In this document: one piece after another, positions 51,670 to 60,671 of the stretch | Layout of the letters: every line of letters begins with the position of its first letter | Position numbering within the stretch: position 1 is the first letter of the stretch | Source of the DNA: Paractinoplanes deccanensis | Lineage (GTDB): Bacteria > Actinomycetota > Actinomycetes > Mycobacteriales > Micromonosporaceae | Assembly: GCF_016862115.1 (NCBI RefSeq) | Contig: NZ_BOMI01000005.1 | Location: 1-64,000 of the forward strand | Reading direction: 5' to 3' | Length of the DNA stretch: 64,000 nucleotides | The notes under the pieces: generated by a model | Databases searched by the model: none | Told to the model about the DNA's origin: nothing | What the model saw: only the letters and a program-made list of their open reading frames with translations | Program-made: the position numbers and the translations under genes

Positions 51670-52680
51670 ATGACCAGGCCGACGATCCGCGACGTCGCTC
51701 AGGCGGCGGGAGTGTCCAAGGGCACCGTCTCGTTCGTCCTCAACGGACGGCCGGGCGTCGCCGAGGACACCAAACGGCGCATCCTCGCGGCCGCCGAGGC
51801 GCTCGGGTGGACGCCGAGCCATCAGGCCCGCGCGCTGTCGGTGTCGCGCGCGTTCGCCGTCGGGCTGGTCCTCGCCCGCGAGCCCGAGCTGCTCGGCGCC
51901 GACCCGTTCTTCCCGGCCTTCATCGCCGGCGTGGAGCGCACGCTCTCCGACCGCGGGCAGTCCCTCGTGCTCCAGGTCGTGCCCGAGGACGAGGAGGAGG
52001 CCGGCTACCGGCGGCTCGCCGGGTCCAAGCGGGTCGACGGCGTCTTCGTGCTCGACCTGCGTGTCGGTGACACCCGGATCGCCCTGCTCGAGGAGCTCGC
52101 GATGCCGGCGGTCACCATCGCCCGGCCCGACGTGCCCAGCTCCTTCCCGGCCGTGCTGGTCGACGACCGGCCCGGCATCGTCGCCGCGGTCCGTCACCTG
52201 CAAGAGCTCGGCCATCGCCGCATCGCCCACGTGGGCGGCCCGGCGCACTTCCTGCACGCGGCGATCCGCAAGGACGCGTGGGAGCGGACCACCGAGGACG
52301 GGCCCTACGTCGAAGCGGACTTCTCCGCCGCCGGCGGCGCCCAGGCCACGCGCGCGCTGCTCGAGTCGGGCCAGCGGCCCACCGCGATCGTCTACGCCAA
52401 CGACCTCATGGCGATCGCCGGCATGGCGGTCGCGCAGGAGTACGGCATCGCCGTGCCCGCCCAGCTCTCCGTCACCGGTTTCGACAACACCGAGCTGGCC
52501 GGCTACGTCAGCCCGCCGCTCACCACCGTCCGCACCGACCCGTACCTGTGGGGCCGCGAGGCCGCCCAGGCACTTCTCGACCTCATCGAGGGCGGCGACC
52601 GGCACGGCGACATCCCGGTCCCGCCCGCCCAACTCGTCGTCAGGGGATCCACCGCTCCGACAGGAGGCACCGAACGATGA
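51670..52680 (+). CDS. LacI family transcriptional regulator
   Basis: A protein of 336 aa. N-terminal helix-turn-helix and hinge (TIRDVAQAAGVSKGTVSFVL; ARALSVSRA) and a periplasmic-binding-protein-like sugar domain (VDGVFVLDLRV; RIAHVGGP; TAIVYANDLMA; VTGFDNTELAGYVSPPLTTV). GGAGGTGGC precedes the ATG. Two operators lie just upstream, and its stop overlaps the start of the substrate-binding gene, so it probably represses its own operon until the sugar arrives. Confidence 0.95.
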   Translation: MTRPTIRDVAQAAGVSKGTVSFVLNGRPGVAEDTKRRILAAAEALGWTPSHQARALSVSRAFAVGLVLAREPELLGADPFFPAFIAGVERTLSDRGQSLVLQVVPEDEEEAGYRRLAGSKRVDGVFVLDLRVGDTRIALLEELAMPAVTIARPDVPSSFPAVLVDDRPGIVAAVRHLQELGHRRIAHVGGPAHFLHAAIRKDAWERTTEDGPYVEADFSAAGGAQATRALLESGQRPTAIVYANDLMAIAGMAVAQEYGIAVPAQLSVTGFDNTELAGYVSPPLTTVRTDPYLWGREAAQALLDLIEGGDRHGDIPVPPAQLVVRGSTAPTGGTER

Positions 52681-53969
52681 AACGCACCCTCCCGGCCGTA
52701 CTCATGTCCCTCACCCTCGCCGCCGCCGGAGCCGCCGCGTGCGACGGCAGTGGCGGCGGCGACGCCGGCCAGGCTAACGCCGCCACCGGGCCGATCACGA
52801 TCTGGCTCTCCAACAACCAGGAGGAGCTGGCCTGGGGCAAGGCCATGGTCGAGTCGTGGAACACCCAGCACGCCGACCAGAAGATCACCGCGCAGGAGAT
52901 CCCGGCCGGCAAGAGCTCGGAGGAGGTCATCGGCGCGGCCATCACCGCGGGCAACGCGCCCTGCCTGATCTTCAACACCGCCCCGGCCGCCGTGCCGCAG
53001 TTCCAGAAGCAGGGCGGCCTGGTCGCGCTCGACTCCTTCGACGGCGCCGCGCAGTACATCGCCGACCGCACCGGCGGCGCCGCGGACCAGTACAAGTCGC
53101 CGGACGGCAAGTTCTACCAGCTGCCGTGGAAGTCCAACCCGGTGATGATCTTCTACAACAAGGACATCTTCGCCAAGGCCGGGCTCGACCCCGAGAAGCC
53201 GGCGCTCACCACGTACGACGAGTTCCTGTCCGCCGCTCGCAAGATCAAGTCGAGCAACGCGGCGCAGGCGGCGATCTACCCGGCACCGACCAGCGAGTTC
53301 TTCCAGTCGTGGTTCGACTTCTACCCGCTTTTCGCCGCCGAGACCGACGGCAAGCAGCTCGTGCAGGACGACAAGGCGCAGTTCAACTCGCCCGAGGGCC
53401 AGCGGGTCGCCGCGTTCTGGAAGACGCTGTACGACGAGGGCCTGGCGCCGAAGGAGCAGTACAACGGCGACTCGTTCGCCGACAAGAAGGCGGCCATGGC
53501 GATCGTCGGGCCGTGGGCGATCGCGGTGTACGGCGACAAGGTCAAGTGGGGCGCGGTGCCCGTGCCCACGTCCACCGGAAAGCCCGCCGAGCAGATCAGG
53601 ACGTTCAGCGACGCGAAGAACGTGGCGATGTACAGCGCCTGCCAGAACCGGGCCACCGCCTGGGAGGTCATGAAGTTCGCGACCGGCAAGGACCAGGACG
53701 GCGCGCTGCTCGACAAGACCGGCCAGATGCCGCTGCGGGCGGACCTGACGACGGCGTACCCGGACTACTTCGCGAAGAACCCCGCCTACAAGCAGTTCGC
53801 CGACCAGGCCGCGCGCACGGTCGAGGTGCCGAACGTGCCGAACTCCGTGTCGATCTGGCAGACGTTCCGCGACGCGTACAGCGCATCGGTGATCTTCGGT
53901 AAGCAGCCGGTGGCGGACGCCTTCACCGGGGCCGCACAGAAGGTCGACCAGCTCGCCAGCGGGTCCTGA
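52677..53969 (+). CDS. ABC sugar transporter substrate-binding lipoprotein
   Basis: A protein of 430 aa of the MalE/UgpB-like family (SBP_bac_1). Type II signal peptide with lipobox AAAC (about residues 20-23), then ITIWLSNNQEELAWGKAMVE, GKFYQLPWKSNPVMIFYNKD and AMAIVGPWAI typical segments. It captures an oligosaccharide outside the membrane. The ATG overlaps the LacI stop (ATGA), with AGGAGG upstream, and the stop overlaps the first permease ATG. Confidence 0.95.
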   Translation: MKRTLPAVLMSLTLAAAGAAACDGSGGGDAGQANAATGPITIWLSNNQEELAWGKAMVESWNTQHADQKITAQEIPAGKSSEEVIGAAITAGNAPCLIFNTAPAAVPQFQKQGGLVALDSFDGAAQYIADRTGGAADQYKSPDGKFYQLPWKSNPVMIFYNKDIFAKAGLDPEKPALTTYDEFLSAARKIKSSNAAQAAIYPAPTSEFFQSWFDFYPLFAAETDGKQLVQDDKAQFNSPEGQRVAAFWKTLYDEGLAPKEQYNGDSFADKKAAMAIVGPWAIAVYGDKVKWGAVPVPTSTGKPAEQIRTFSDAKNVAMYSACQNRATAWEVMKFATGKDQDGALLDKTGQMPLRADLTTAYPDYFAKNPAYKQFADQAARTVEVPNVPNSVSIWQTFRDAYSASVIFGKQPVADAFTGAAQKVDQLASGS

Positions 53970-54850
53970 TGGCGAAGGGCACCGTCCTGGGGCGCCACCC
54001 GGTCGGCATGATCCTGGCCGCGCCCTACGCCGTCTACATCGCCGTCATCTTCGCGTACCCGCTGGGCTTCGCGATCTGGATGAGCTTCCACGACTACTTC
54101 TTCGCGGCGCCCGGCGCGATCGTCGACCACCCGTTCGCCGGGCTGGACAACTACCGGGCGGTGCTGAGCGACCCGGGGGTGCGCCAGGCGTTCGCCAACA
54201 TCGTCGTCTTCCTGGTCATCAACGTGCCGCTCACGACCGGCCTGGCGCTGGTGCTGGCGGTCGCCCTCGACAAGGTGGTGCACGCGCGCACGTTCCTGCG
54301 GGTCGCCTTCTATGTCCCGTACGTGACCGCCAGCGTCGCCGTGGTCGGCGTGTGGCTGTTCCTCTTCAACTCGAACGGCCTGGTCAACACGGTGCTCGGC
54401 CCGCTCGCCCCGGACCCGTCGTGGCTGGTCAACGAGCACCTGGCGATGCCGGTGATCGCCTTGTTCGTGACCTGGAAGCAGCTCGGCTTCTTCATCCTGC
54501 TCTACCTGGCCGCGCTGCAGAACGTGCCCAGGGAGCTGTACGAGTCGGCCGCCGTCGACGGCGCGTCGGCGTGGAACCGCTTCTGGTCGGTGACCGTGCC
54601 GGCGGTGCGCCCGGCCACGGCGCTCGTGGTGATCCTCGCGCTGATCACCGGCGCGAACCTGTTCACCGAGCCCTACCTGCTCACCGGCGGCGGCGGGCCG
54701 AACGGCGCGTCGGCCTCCCCGGTGCTGGTCATGTATCAGCGCGGCCTCCAGCAGGGCGAGCCGGACTTCGCCGCGGCGCTCGGGGTGCTCCTGGTGATCG
54801 GGGTGCTGATCGTCGCGTACGTCAATCGCCGTCTGATCGAGAGGGACTGA
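53969..54850 (+). CDS. ABC sugar permease (MalF-like)
   Basis: A protein of 293 aa with six helices and the EAA loop (ELYESAAVDGASAWNRFWSVTVP, here split) facing the ATPase. It overlaps the preceding gene by one base (TGATG). MalF-type subunit of a CUT1-class importer. No ATP-binding gene is in the operon; such importers commonly share a MsiK/UgpC-type ATPase encoded elsewhere. Confidence 0.95.
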   Translation: MAKGTVLGRHPVGMILAAPYAVYIAVIFAYPLGFAIWMSFHDYFFAAPGAIVDHPFAGLDNYRAVLSDPGVRQAFANIVVFLVINVPLTTGLALVLAVALDKVVHARTFLRVAFYVPYVTASVAVVGVWLFLFNSNGLVNTVLGPLAPDPSWLVNEHLAMPVIALFVTWKQLGFFILLYLAALQNVPRELYESAAVDGASAWNRFWSVTVPAVRPATALVVILALITGANLFTEPYLLTGGGGPNGASASPVLVMYQRGLQQGEPDFAAALGVLLVIGVLIVAYVNRRLIERD

Positions 54851-54851
54851 C

Positions 54852-55682
54852 ATGTCGCGGTGGCCCACAGCCGTGCGCTCCATCGTGCTGTTCCTCGGCG
54901 CGCTGGCGTTCCTGTTCCCCTTCTACTACATGCTCATCGGCTCGCTCCAGTCGTCGCCGGACACGTCGGTCAAGGGCGCCTTCCCCACCGAGGGGCTGAC
55001 GCTGGACAACTACCGCGACATCAACTCGCGGGTCGACCTGCTCGGCTCGCTGGTCAACTCCGGCATCTTCACCGGCGGCGTGCTGCTCGGCACTGTCGTC
55101 TTCGGCGTGCTGGCGGGCTACGCGCTGGCCCGGCTGCACTTCCGCGGCCGGGGCACGCTCTTCGTGCTCGTCCTGCTGGTGCAGGTCATCCCGTTCCAGC
55201 TGCTGCTGATCCCGCTCTACGTGCTGATCGTGCGCGGCTACGGACTCGCCGACTCGTACCTCGGCATGATCCTGCCGTTCGCCGTCAACACCACGGCGGT
55301 CTTCATCTTCCGGCAGTTCTTCCTGCAACTGCCGGACGACCTCTTCGCGGCTGCCCGGCTCGACGGCGCGGGCGAGCTGCGCATCCTCTGGTCGGTCGCG
55401 CTGCCGCTGGTGCGCCCGGCCCTGCTGACCGCGGTGCTGCTCACCTTCATCGGGCCGTGGAACGAGTTCCTCTGGCCGTTCCTGGTGACCAAGGAGGCGG
55501 GCATGCAGCCGCTCGCGGTCTCGCTGGCCAACTACATCAGCAACGTGTCGTCGAGGGCCGCCAACCCGTTCGGCGCGATCCTGGCGGGCGCCTGCGTGCT
55601 GGCCGCGCCGGCGGTCGCGCTGTTCATCGCCTTCCAGCGGCACTTCGTCTCGACCGACCTCGGTTCCGGCGTGAAAGGCTGA
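54852..55682 (+). CDS. ABC sugar permease (MalG-like)
   Basis: A protein of 276 aa with six helices and an EAA-like loop (LFAAARLDGAGELRILWSVALP). It forms the membrane channel with the preceding MalF-like subunit. The GTG/ATG choice is clear: ATG 54852 follows the previous stop by one base. The next gene begins one base after its stop, so the operon is tightly packed. Confidence 0.95.
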   Translation: MSRWPTAVRSIVLFLGALAFLFPFYYMLIGSLQSSPDTSVKGAFPTEGLTLDNYRDINSRVDLLGSLVNSGIFTGGVLLGTVVFGVLAGYALARLHFRGRGTLFVLVLLVQVIPFQLLLIPLYVLIVRGYGLADSYLGMILPFAVNTTAVFIFRQFFLQLPDDLFAAARLDGAGELRILWSVALPLVRPALLTAVLLTFIGPWNEFLWPFLVTKEAGMQPLAVSLANYISNVSSRAANPFGAILAGACVLAAPAVALFIAFQRHFVSTDLGSGVKG

Positions 55683-55683
55683 C

Positions 55684-56826
55684 ATGACTGTCTCGTACGC
55701 AATGACCCGGCTCGGCGTGATCATGGCGCCCGACCCCGGCGACACCCTCGAGGCGGAAGGAGTCCTCAACCCGGCGAGCGGGCGCACCCCCGACGGCCGG
55801 CTCTACCTGCTGCCACGCCTGGTGGCCCCCGGCAACGTGTCGCGGGTCGGCCTCGCCGAGGTGCGGCTGCGCGACGGGGTGCCCGTCGGCGTGCGCCGCG
55901 AGGGCGTGGTGCTGGCCCCGGACGAGGGCTGGGAACGCGGCAAGAACAACGCCGGCGTCGAGGATCCGCGCACCACCTGGGTGCCGAGCCTGGGCAGACA
56001 TCTGATGACGTACGTGGCGTACGGGCCGCTCGGCCCCAAGCTCGCGCTCGCCGTCTCGGCCGACCTGCGCACGTGGGAACGCCTCGGGCCGGTGCAGTTC
56101 ACGTACCAGAAAGATCTGGACACCGACCTCAACCTGTTCCCCAACAAGGACGCCGTCTTCTTCCCCGACGTGGTGCCGGGGCCGGACGGGCGGCCCAGCT
56201 ACGCGATGCTGCACCGTCCGATGTGGGATCTCGGCTGGTTCCGGCCCGGCGAGGGCGTGCACCTGCCCGCCGGCATCTCGGACGAGCGGGCCGGGATCTG
56301 GATCTCGTACATCCCGGCCGACCTCGTGCAGGCGGACCTCGGCGCGCTGGTGCGGCCGGCGAACCACCGCTGCGTGGCGCTGCCCGAACACCCGTACGAG
56401 GCCCTCAAGATCGGAGCCGGGCCGCCGCCGCTGCGGGTGCCCGAGGGCTGGCTGCTGATCCACCACGGGGTCACCGGCTACATCCCGCCCGGCTTCGACC
56501 CCACCAACCAGCGCGTCTCGTACGCGGCGGGCGCGATGATCCTGGACGCCGCCGACCCGGGCCGCGTGCTTTCCCGTACCGCCGAACCGATCTTCGCACC
56601 GGAGACCGAGGACGAGCGCAACGGCACCGTCCCCAACGTCGTCTTTCCCACCGCCATCGAGCAGGTCGACGGCGTCCACTACGTCTTCTACGGCATGGCG
56701 GACAGCAAGATCGGCGTCGCTCGGCTGGACCGGCTCACCGAAGGAGCACGCCATGAAGCGCAGATCCGTGTTGCTGAGCAGCGGCCTCGCCCTGACGGCG
56801 CCGCTGCTGACCTCCACACCCGCTGA
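55684..56826 (+). CDS. GH130-type glycoside phosphorylase/hydrolase
   Basis: A protein of 380 aa with a five-bladed propeller pattern of family GH130: NNAGVEDPRTTWV, FPNKDAVFFPDV, GWLLIHHGVTG and NVVFPTAIEQVDGVHYVFYGMADSKIGVARL. GH130 members cleave beta-mannosides by phosphorolysis or hydrolysis, so the operon may import mannan-derived or N-glycan-like oligosaccharides; the exact linkage is inferred. No signal peptide: it acts on imported sugar. The natural end is probably near the KIGVARLDRL segment; the last ~25 residues read through 74 bp of the next gene. Confidence 0.88.
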   Translation: MTVSYAMTRLGVIMAPDPGDTLEAEGVLNPASGRTPDGRLYLLPRLVAPGNVSRVGLAEVRLRDGVPVGVRREGVVLAPDEGWERGKNNAGVEDPRTTWVPSLGRHLMTYVAYGPLGPKLALAVSADLRTWERLGPVQFTYQKDLDTDLNLFPNKDAVFFPDVVPGPDGRPSYAMLHRPMWDLGWFRPGEGVHLPAGISDERAGIWISYIPADLVQADLGALVRPANHRCVALPEHPYEALKIGAGPPPLRVPEGWLLIHHGVTGYIPPGFDPTNQRVSYAAGAMILDAADPGRVLSRTAEPIFAPETEDERNGTVPNVVFPTAIEQVDGVHYVFYGMADSKIGVARLDRLTEGARHEAQIRVAEQRPRPDGAAADLHTR

Positions 56827-58687
56827 CGCCGCCACCCGGCTCACCAACGTCGCCCACCTCGACTTCCTGCGCGACCGGGTCGCCCCGCCCGCGCAGGACG
56901 GCCACACGTCGGACACGCCCTCGATCGGCGTGCTCTGGACCTACGCCGAGCCGAACGCCGACGGCAGCTACCGCCGGATCGGCGGCGGCACCTACGACCC
57001 GGCGACCGGCACGTACGGGCAGGGCGCCTACAACTCCGACGACATCGCCCGCGCCGCGGTCGTCTACGTGCGGCACTGGAAGCAGACCGGCTCGGCCGGG
57101 AGCCGCGCGGCCGCCGCCGGCCTGCTGCGCGGCCTGGCGTACTTCCAGACGCTCCCGTCCGGCACCTTCGTGCTGTGGATGCAGCCGGACGGCACGCTGA
57201 ACCCGAGCGCGGAACCGGTGGAGCTGCCGGACCCGTCCGACAGCGGCCCGTCGTACTGGCTGGCCCGGGCCGTGTGGGCGCTCGGCGAGGGGTACGCGGC
57301 CTTCCGCACCGCCGACCCGGGTTTCGCGGCGTTCCTCCGCCGGCGGCTCGACCTCGCGATCGCCGCCCTCGACCGGCAGGTGCTGACGCGCTACGGCACC
57401 TACCAGGTCGTCGACGGCAAGCGCGTGCCCGCGTGGCTCGTCGTCGACGGCGCGGACGCGACCGCGGAGGCGGTGCTGGGCCTGTCCGCGTACGTCTCGT
57501 CGGGTGGCGGATCCGCCGCCCGCCGCGCGCTGCGCCGGTTCGCGGAGGGCATCGCGGCGCTGGCCGGCGGAGGGCCCCGGTCGTGGCCCTTCGGCGCCGT
57601 CCTGCCGTGGGCCCTGTCCCGGTCGGTCTGGCACGCGTGGGCGTCGCAGATGCCGGCCGCCCTCGCCCGCGCCGGTCAGACCCTCGGCGCCGCGGACCTG
57701 GTGCGGCCCGCGGTCACCGACTCGGCGGTCTTCACCCCGTGGCTGCTCACCTCGGGCGGCCCCGACAACGGGCGCCTTCCGGCGAGGATCGACACCACCC
57801 AGATCGCGTACGGTGTCGACTCGCGCCTCCAGTCGCTGCTGGCCGTGGCGGAGGCGACCGGCCGTACGGGCTTCCGCCGCCTCGCCGGCATCGTCGCCTC
57901 CTGGTACTTCGGGGCCAACGCCGCGGGCGTGCCCGCCTACGACCCGGCAACCGGCCGCACCGTCGACGGCATAGCCGGCAACGGCACCGTCAACCGCAAC
58001 GCGGGCGCGGAGTCGACGATCCACGGGCTGCTCAGCATGCTCGCGCTGGACGCCCATCCCGATGTGGCCCGGTTGGCTGGCCAGGGCCACATCGCGGAAC
58101 GGGCGGGGACGACCACGGTGGAGGCCGAGCTCGCGGCACCGAGCCCCGGCGCCACCGTGGTCACTCCCTCCTCACCGTGGACGGGCGAGTCCCAGTACAG
58201 CAACGGCAGCTACGTCCGCCTGGCCGCCGGCGCGACCCTGCGCTGGCAGCTCCCGGCGTCGGACCAGCCCCGCCTGGTGCTGCCCATCGCCGACCTGCGC
58301 CCCGGCAACCCGGCAACAACCCGATGGTCGACGGGCGGCACGATCCGGCACGGCGACATCGGCCCGCAGGGCGCCTCCCCGGCCCCCGGCGCCCTGCTCC
58401 CGGTCGAGGTGGGCGAGCTCCCGGCCGGCCGCACAGAGCTGACGGCCACGGCGGCCGGCGGCGAGGCAGTGCTCGACGCGGTCCTGCTGGAGCCCTTGAT
58501 CTCCCGCTACACGATCACCGGCAACGGCCACACGACGACGCTGCTGCGCAGCGCCGCCCGCATTCCACGGACCGTGCCCCTGCCTGGGGTCGCGGAGTCC
58601 TACGACAGCGCCGGCGTCCTGCGCGCCCGCACCACGGGCGGCAGGGCCACGGTGCTGCCGGGCGGCTTCACCGTGGTCAGAACCTGA
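56753..58687 (+). CDS. Secreted (Tat-like) protein, possible (alpha/alpha)6 glycosidase with C-terminal beta domain
   Basis: A protein of 644 aa of no family I can name. The N-terminus KRRSVLLSSGLALTAPLLTS looks like a Tat signal. Residues about 40-440 are helical with Trp/Tyr-rich turns (VWALGEGYAAF; SWPFGAVLPWALSRSVWHAW; GVDSRLQSLLAVAEATG; NAGAESTIHGLLSMLAL), the pattern of an (alpha/alpha)6 barrel such as certain glycoside hydrolases or lyases. The C-terminal 190 residues are beta-rich (CBM-like). AAGGAG precedes the ATG, which lies 74 bp inside the GH130 gene. It may trim the polysaccharide outside the cell before import. Confidence 0.8.
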   Translation: MKRRSVLLSSGLALTAPLLTSTPADAATRLTNVAHLDFLRDRVAPPAQDGHTSDTPSIGVLWTYAEPNADGSYRRIGGGTYDPATGTYGQGAYNSDDIARAAVVYVRHWKQTGSAGSRAAAAGLLRGLAYFQTLPSGTFVLWMQPDGTLNPSAEPVELPDPSDSGPSYWLARAVWALGEGYAAFRTADPGFAAFLRRRLDLAIAALDRQVLTRYGTYQVVDGKRVPAWLVVDGADATAEAVLGLSAYVSSGGGSAARRALRRFAEGIAALAGGGPRSWPFGAVLPWALSRSVWHAWASQMPAALARAGQTLGAADLVRPAVTDSAVFTPWLLTSGGPDNGRLPARIDTTQIAYGVDSRLQSLLAVAEATGRTGFRRLAGIVASWYFGANAAGVPAYDPATGRTVDGIAGNGTVNRNAGAESTIHGLLSMLALDAHPDVARLAGQGHIAERAGTTTVEAELAAPSPGATVVTPSSPWTGESQYSNGSYVRLAAGATLRWQLPASDQPRLVLPIADLRPGNPATTRWSTGGTIRHGDIGPQGASPAPGALLPVEVGELPAGRTELTATAAGGEAVLDAVLLEPLISRYTITGNGHTTTLLRSAARIPRTVPLPGVAESYDSAGVLRARTTGGRATVLPGGFTVVRT

Positions 58688-58784
58688 CCGTCCGATGTGG
58701 TCGGCCAGGTCGCGATGGCTCTCGACGTTTCCGCTCCGGCTACGCCGAGCGCCACGAGAACGTGGGCTGACGGCGACATCCCTC

Positions 58785-58863
58785 GATGAAAGCAGAGGAC
58801 CCCGGCCGATAACGGCGGGGGTCCTAGCGAGTGCGCACAACACTAACAGCGTCAGGTGTGGCC
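58785..58863. repeat. Copy 1 of a direct repeat: gene 3' end plus terminator
   Basis: A hairpin (58796-58825, AGGACCCC/GGGGTCCT with an inner GCCG/CGGC) is followed after 26 bp by TCAGGTGTGGCC (58852-58863). A related hairpin and the same 12 bases with 27-bp spacing occur at 60609-60683, the end of the ECF sigma gene. Read on the minus strand this copy ends a frame in LNRRAGHT-stop, like LNTDGHT-stop of the sigma factor. It looks like an old duplicate of that gene end. Confidence 0.65.
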
Positions 58864-58954
58864 GGCCCGCCGATTGAGGTCAAACATCCCCCGTTCGTGT
58901 GCATGTACTGACGCCCGTCCATGATCGGTCCTGAACGTTCTACTGTGTACCGAC

Positions 58955-60583
58955 GTGGCAGCCACGGTGTCGGCGGACCTGTACGACAGGCATGTTCGTG
59001 CTCGCATGATTGACTTCTTCACCCTCGAAGGGCAGCCCTGGCCGCGGCGGCTGTGGGATGTCGGCTCGCTGCTCGCCTTGCAGGAATTGCTGGAAGCGAG
59101 CACGTGGGCCCAGCACCGCGTGCTGTCCGCCGCCGCGGTCGACTGGCAGCGGCATGAACTGCTGAAGGCCATCGGGCCCGACGTCGGCCTGGGCGACAAG
59201 GAGCTGCGGGCCGAACTCACTTCGCTGTTGAAGAGGCCGCTGCCGGATCCGAGCCCGGCGCACCGCCGGCTGCGGGTGGTCGTCGACCATGCTCGTGGCG
59301 GCTACCTGAGCCGGTGGGCGGCGGCGATCTCCTTGCCGGAGCAGCGGCCGCGGCCGGAGCGGCTTGCTCGCACGGTGGCGGCGCATCTGCTCGACCTCGG
59401 CTACGACGCGGGTTACCTGGCGGCGTGGATCGGGCGGCTCGCCCGCCGTGGAGCCGGTGCGGAGGAGGTGCTTCACGAAGCGGTCGCGCTCGACGCTACC
59501 GAACCGCAGGTATTCACTGTTCTCGCGATGCTGGACGGCGCCCCCGAGCAGCAGCAGGCACGCAAGCATGAGGGATGGGTCTCAGGCCGCGAAGTTGTTG
59601 ACTGGCTCGCGCGGAGGGGCCACCCGACGAGCGGTATACGGGCGACCGGCGGTTTTCTCTATCGGGTGACCGCACGGGATCCGTTCAGCGCGGCGGCTCA
59701 GGTCCGTGAGCTCGTGGAGCGCTTGGTGGCACGGTCGTCCTTCATCCGCGGCAACAAGGACGGGATCAAGCCCGCATCACAGCTTTGGGTCGATCAGCAC
59801 CCGGCCCCGATTTCCTTGGTCACCCCTGCCCGGGGCGCCGACGTTCTGTCCTTGGTCAGAGAGGGTTACCTCTACCAGGTCAACGGGGAACGCACGCTGA
59901 TCGACGACGCCTTGGAGTTGGCCGCCCCGGTGAACAGGGGCGCTCCCGCCCCGGCGGTGGCGGGGGCGTGGGCCGCGATCGAGTCGCTGCTATCGCACCC
60001 TGACGATCCCGTCGAGGATGAGCGGTCGGGAAAGGCCGTCGCCGCCGACCGGCTGGCGACCATCCTTGCCTGCTCGTGGCCCCGTGCGGAACTGACGGCT
60101 CTGGCACACCGGCATCGGCCCGAGACTCCCGATGCCCTCGCCACGAGATTGGGGGCCTGTCAGACCAACCGAGAGCGGGCGTCCGCGGTGGCCCAGGCAC
60201 TCGCAGCGGGAGAAGGGCTGCAACTCGTCAATCGGTTCCGCCGTGACGCCGACATCGCGGCGGAGCACCGGATGCGCCGGGTCGTCGCCGCGCCGAGAGC
60301 CGAACTCGCGACCACGGCGGCCATCTTCCGCATCGCGATGCGGCGTCTCTACCGAACCCGGAACATCGTGCTGCACGGCGGATCCACCCAGGGAGTGGCG
60401 GTCAAGGCCGCCTTGCGCATCTCCGCTCCCCTGGTGGGCGCCGGTCTCGACCGGCTCACATATGCCGCGCTCGTCGAAGGTATCGCCCCGCTCGACCTCG
60501 CAGCCATGGCCGAGGTCGGCCTGAAGCTGGTGGGCGGCGAGACCGGCGTCACCGTGACCGACCTTCTCGAGCCGCGCAGGTGA
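58955..60583 (+). CDS. Unrecognised protein with a C-terminal HEPN-type RNxxxH motif
   Basis: A mainly helical protein of 542 aa. The only motif I recognise is RNIVLHGG at 469-476 (R469-N-x3-H474), flanked by helices (FRIAMRRLYRTRN and KAALRISAPLVGAGLDRL), which is the active-site pattern of HEPN ribonucleases. The first ~450 residues have no clear family and may be a sensor or scaffold. The GTG at 58955 follows TACTGT by 8 nt, a leaderless arrangement. It stands alone between two diverged copies of a sigma-gene end and terminator. Likely an accessory, possibly defence, gene; function is inferred. Confidence 0.82.
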   Translation: MAATVSADLYDRHVRARMIDFFTLEGQPWPRRLWDVGSLLALQELLEASTWAQHRVLSAAAVDWQRHELLKAIGPDVGLGDKELRAELTSLLKRPLPDPSPAHRRLRVVVDHARGGYLSRWAAAISLPEQRPRPERLARTVAAHLLDLGYDAGYLAAWIGRLARRGAGAEEVLHEAVALDATEPQVFTVLAMLDGAPEQQQARKHEGWVSGREVVDWLARRGHPTSGIRATGGFLYRVTARDPFSAAAQVRELVERLVARSSFIRGNKDGIKPASQLWVDQHPAPISLVTPARGADVLSLVREGYLYQVNGERTLIDDALELAAPVNRGAPAPAVAGAWAAIESLLSHPDDPVEDERSGKAVAADRLATILACSWPRAELTALAHRHRPETPDALATRLGACQTNRERASAVAQALAAGEGLQLVNRFRRDADIAAEHRMRRVVAAPRAELATTAAIFRIAMRRLYRTRNIVLHGGSTQGVAVKAALRISAPLVGAGLDRLTYAALVEGIAPLDLAAMAEVGLKLVGGETGVTVTDLLEPRR

Positions 60584-60608
60584 CTGAGCAGCGCAGGTGA
60601 TCGCAAAA

Positions 60609-60644
60609 GCAAGGAGGCCCCGGCCAAATGGCGGGGGCCCTTGC
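60609..60644 (-). terminator. Terminator of the ECF sigma/YCII operon
   Basis: On the minus strand the sigma-factor stop is followed after 27 nt by an imperfect hairpin (GCAAGG outer stem, GC-rich inner stem, 4-nt loop) and TTTTGCG. It may act in both directions and also end the HEPN-like gene. Confidence 0.8.
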
Positions 60645-60671
60645 GATTCTGGAAGCAACTATACACGACCC

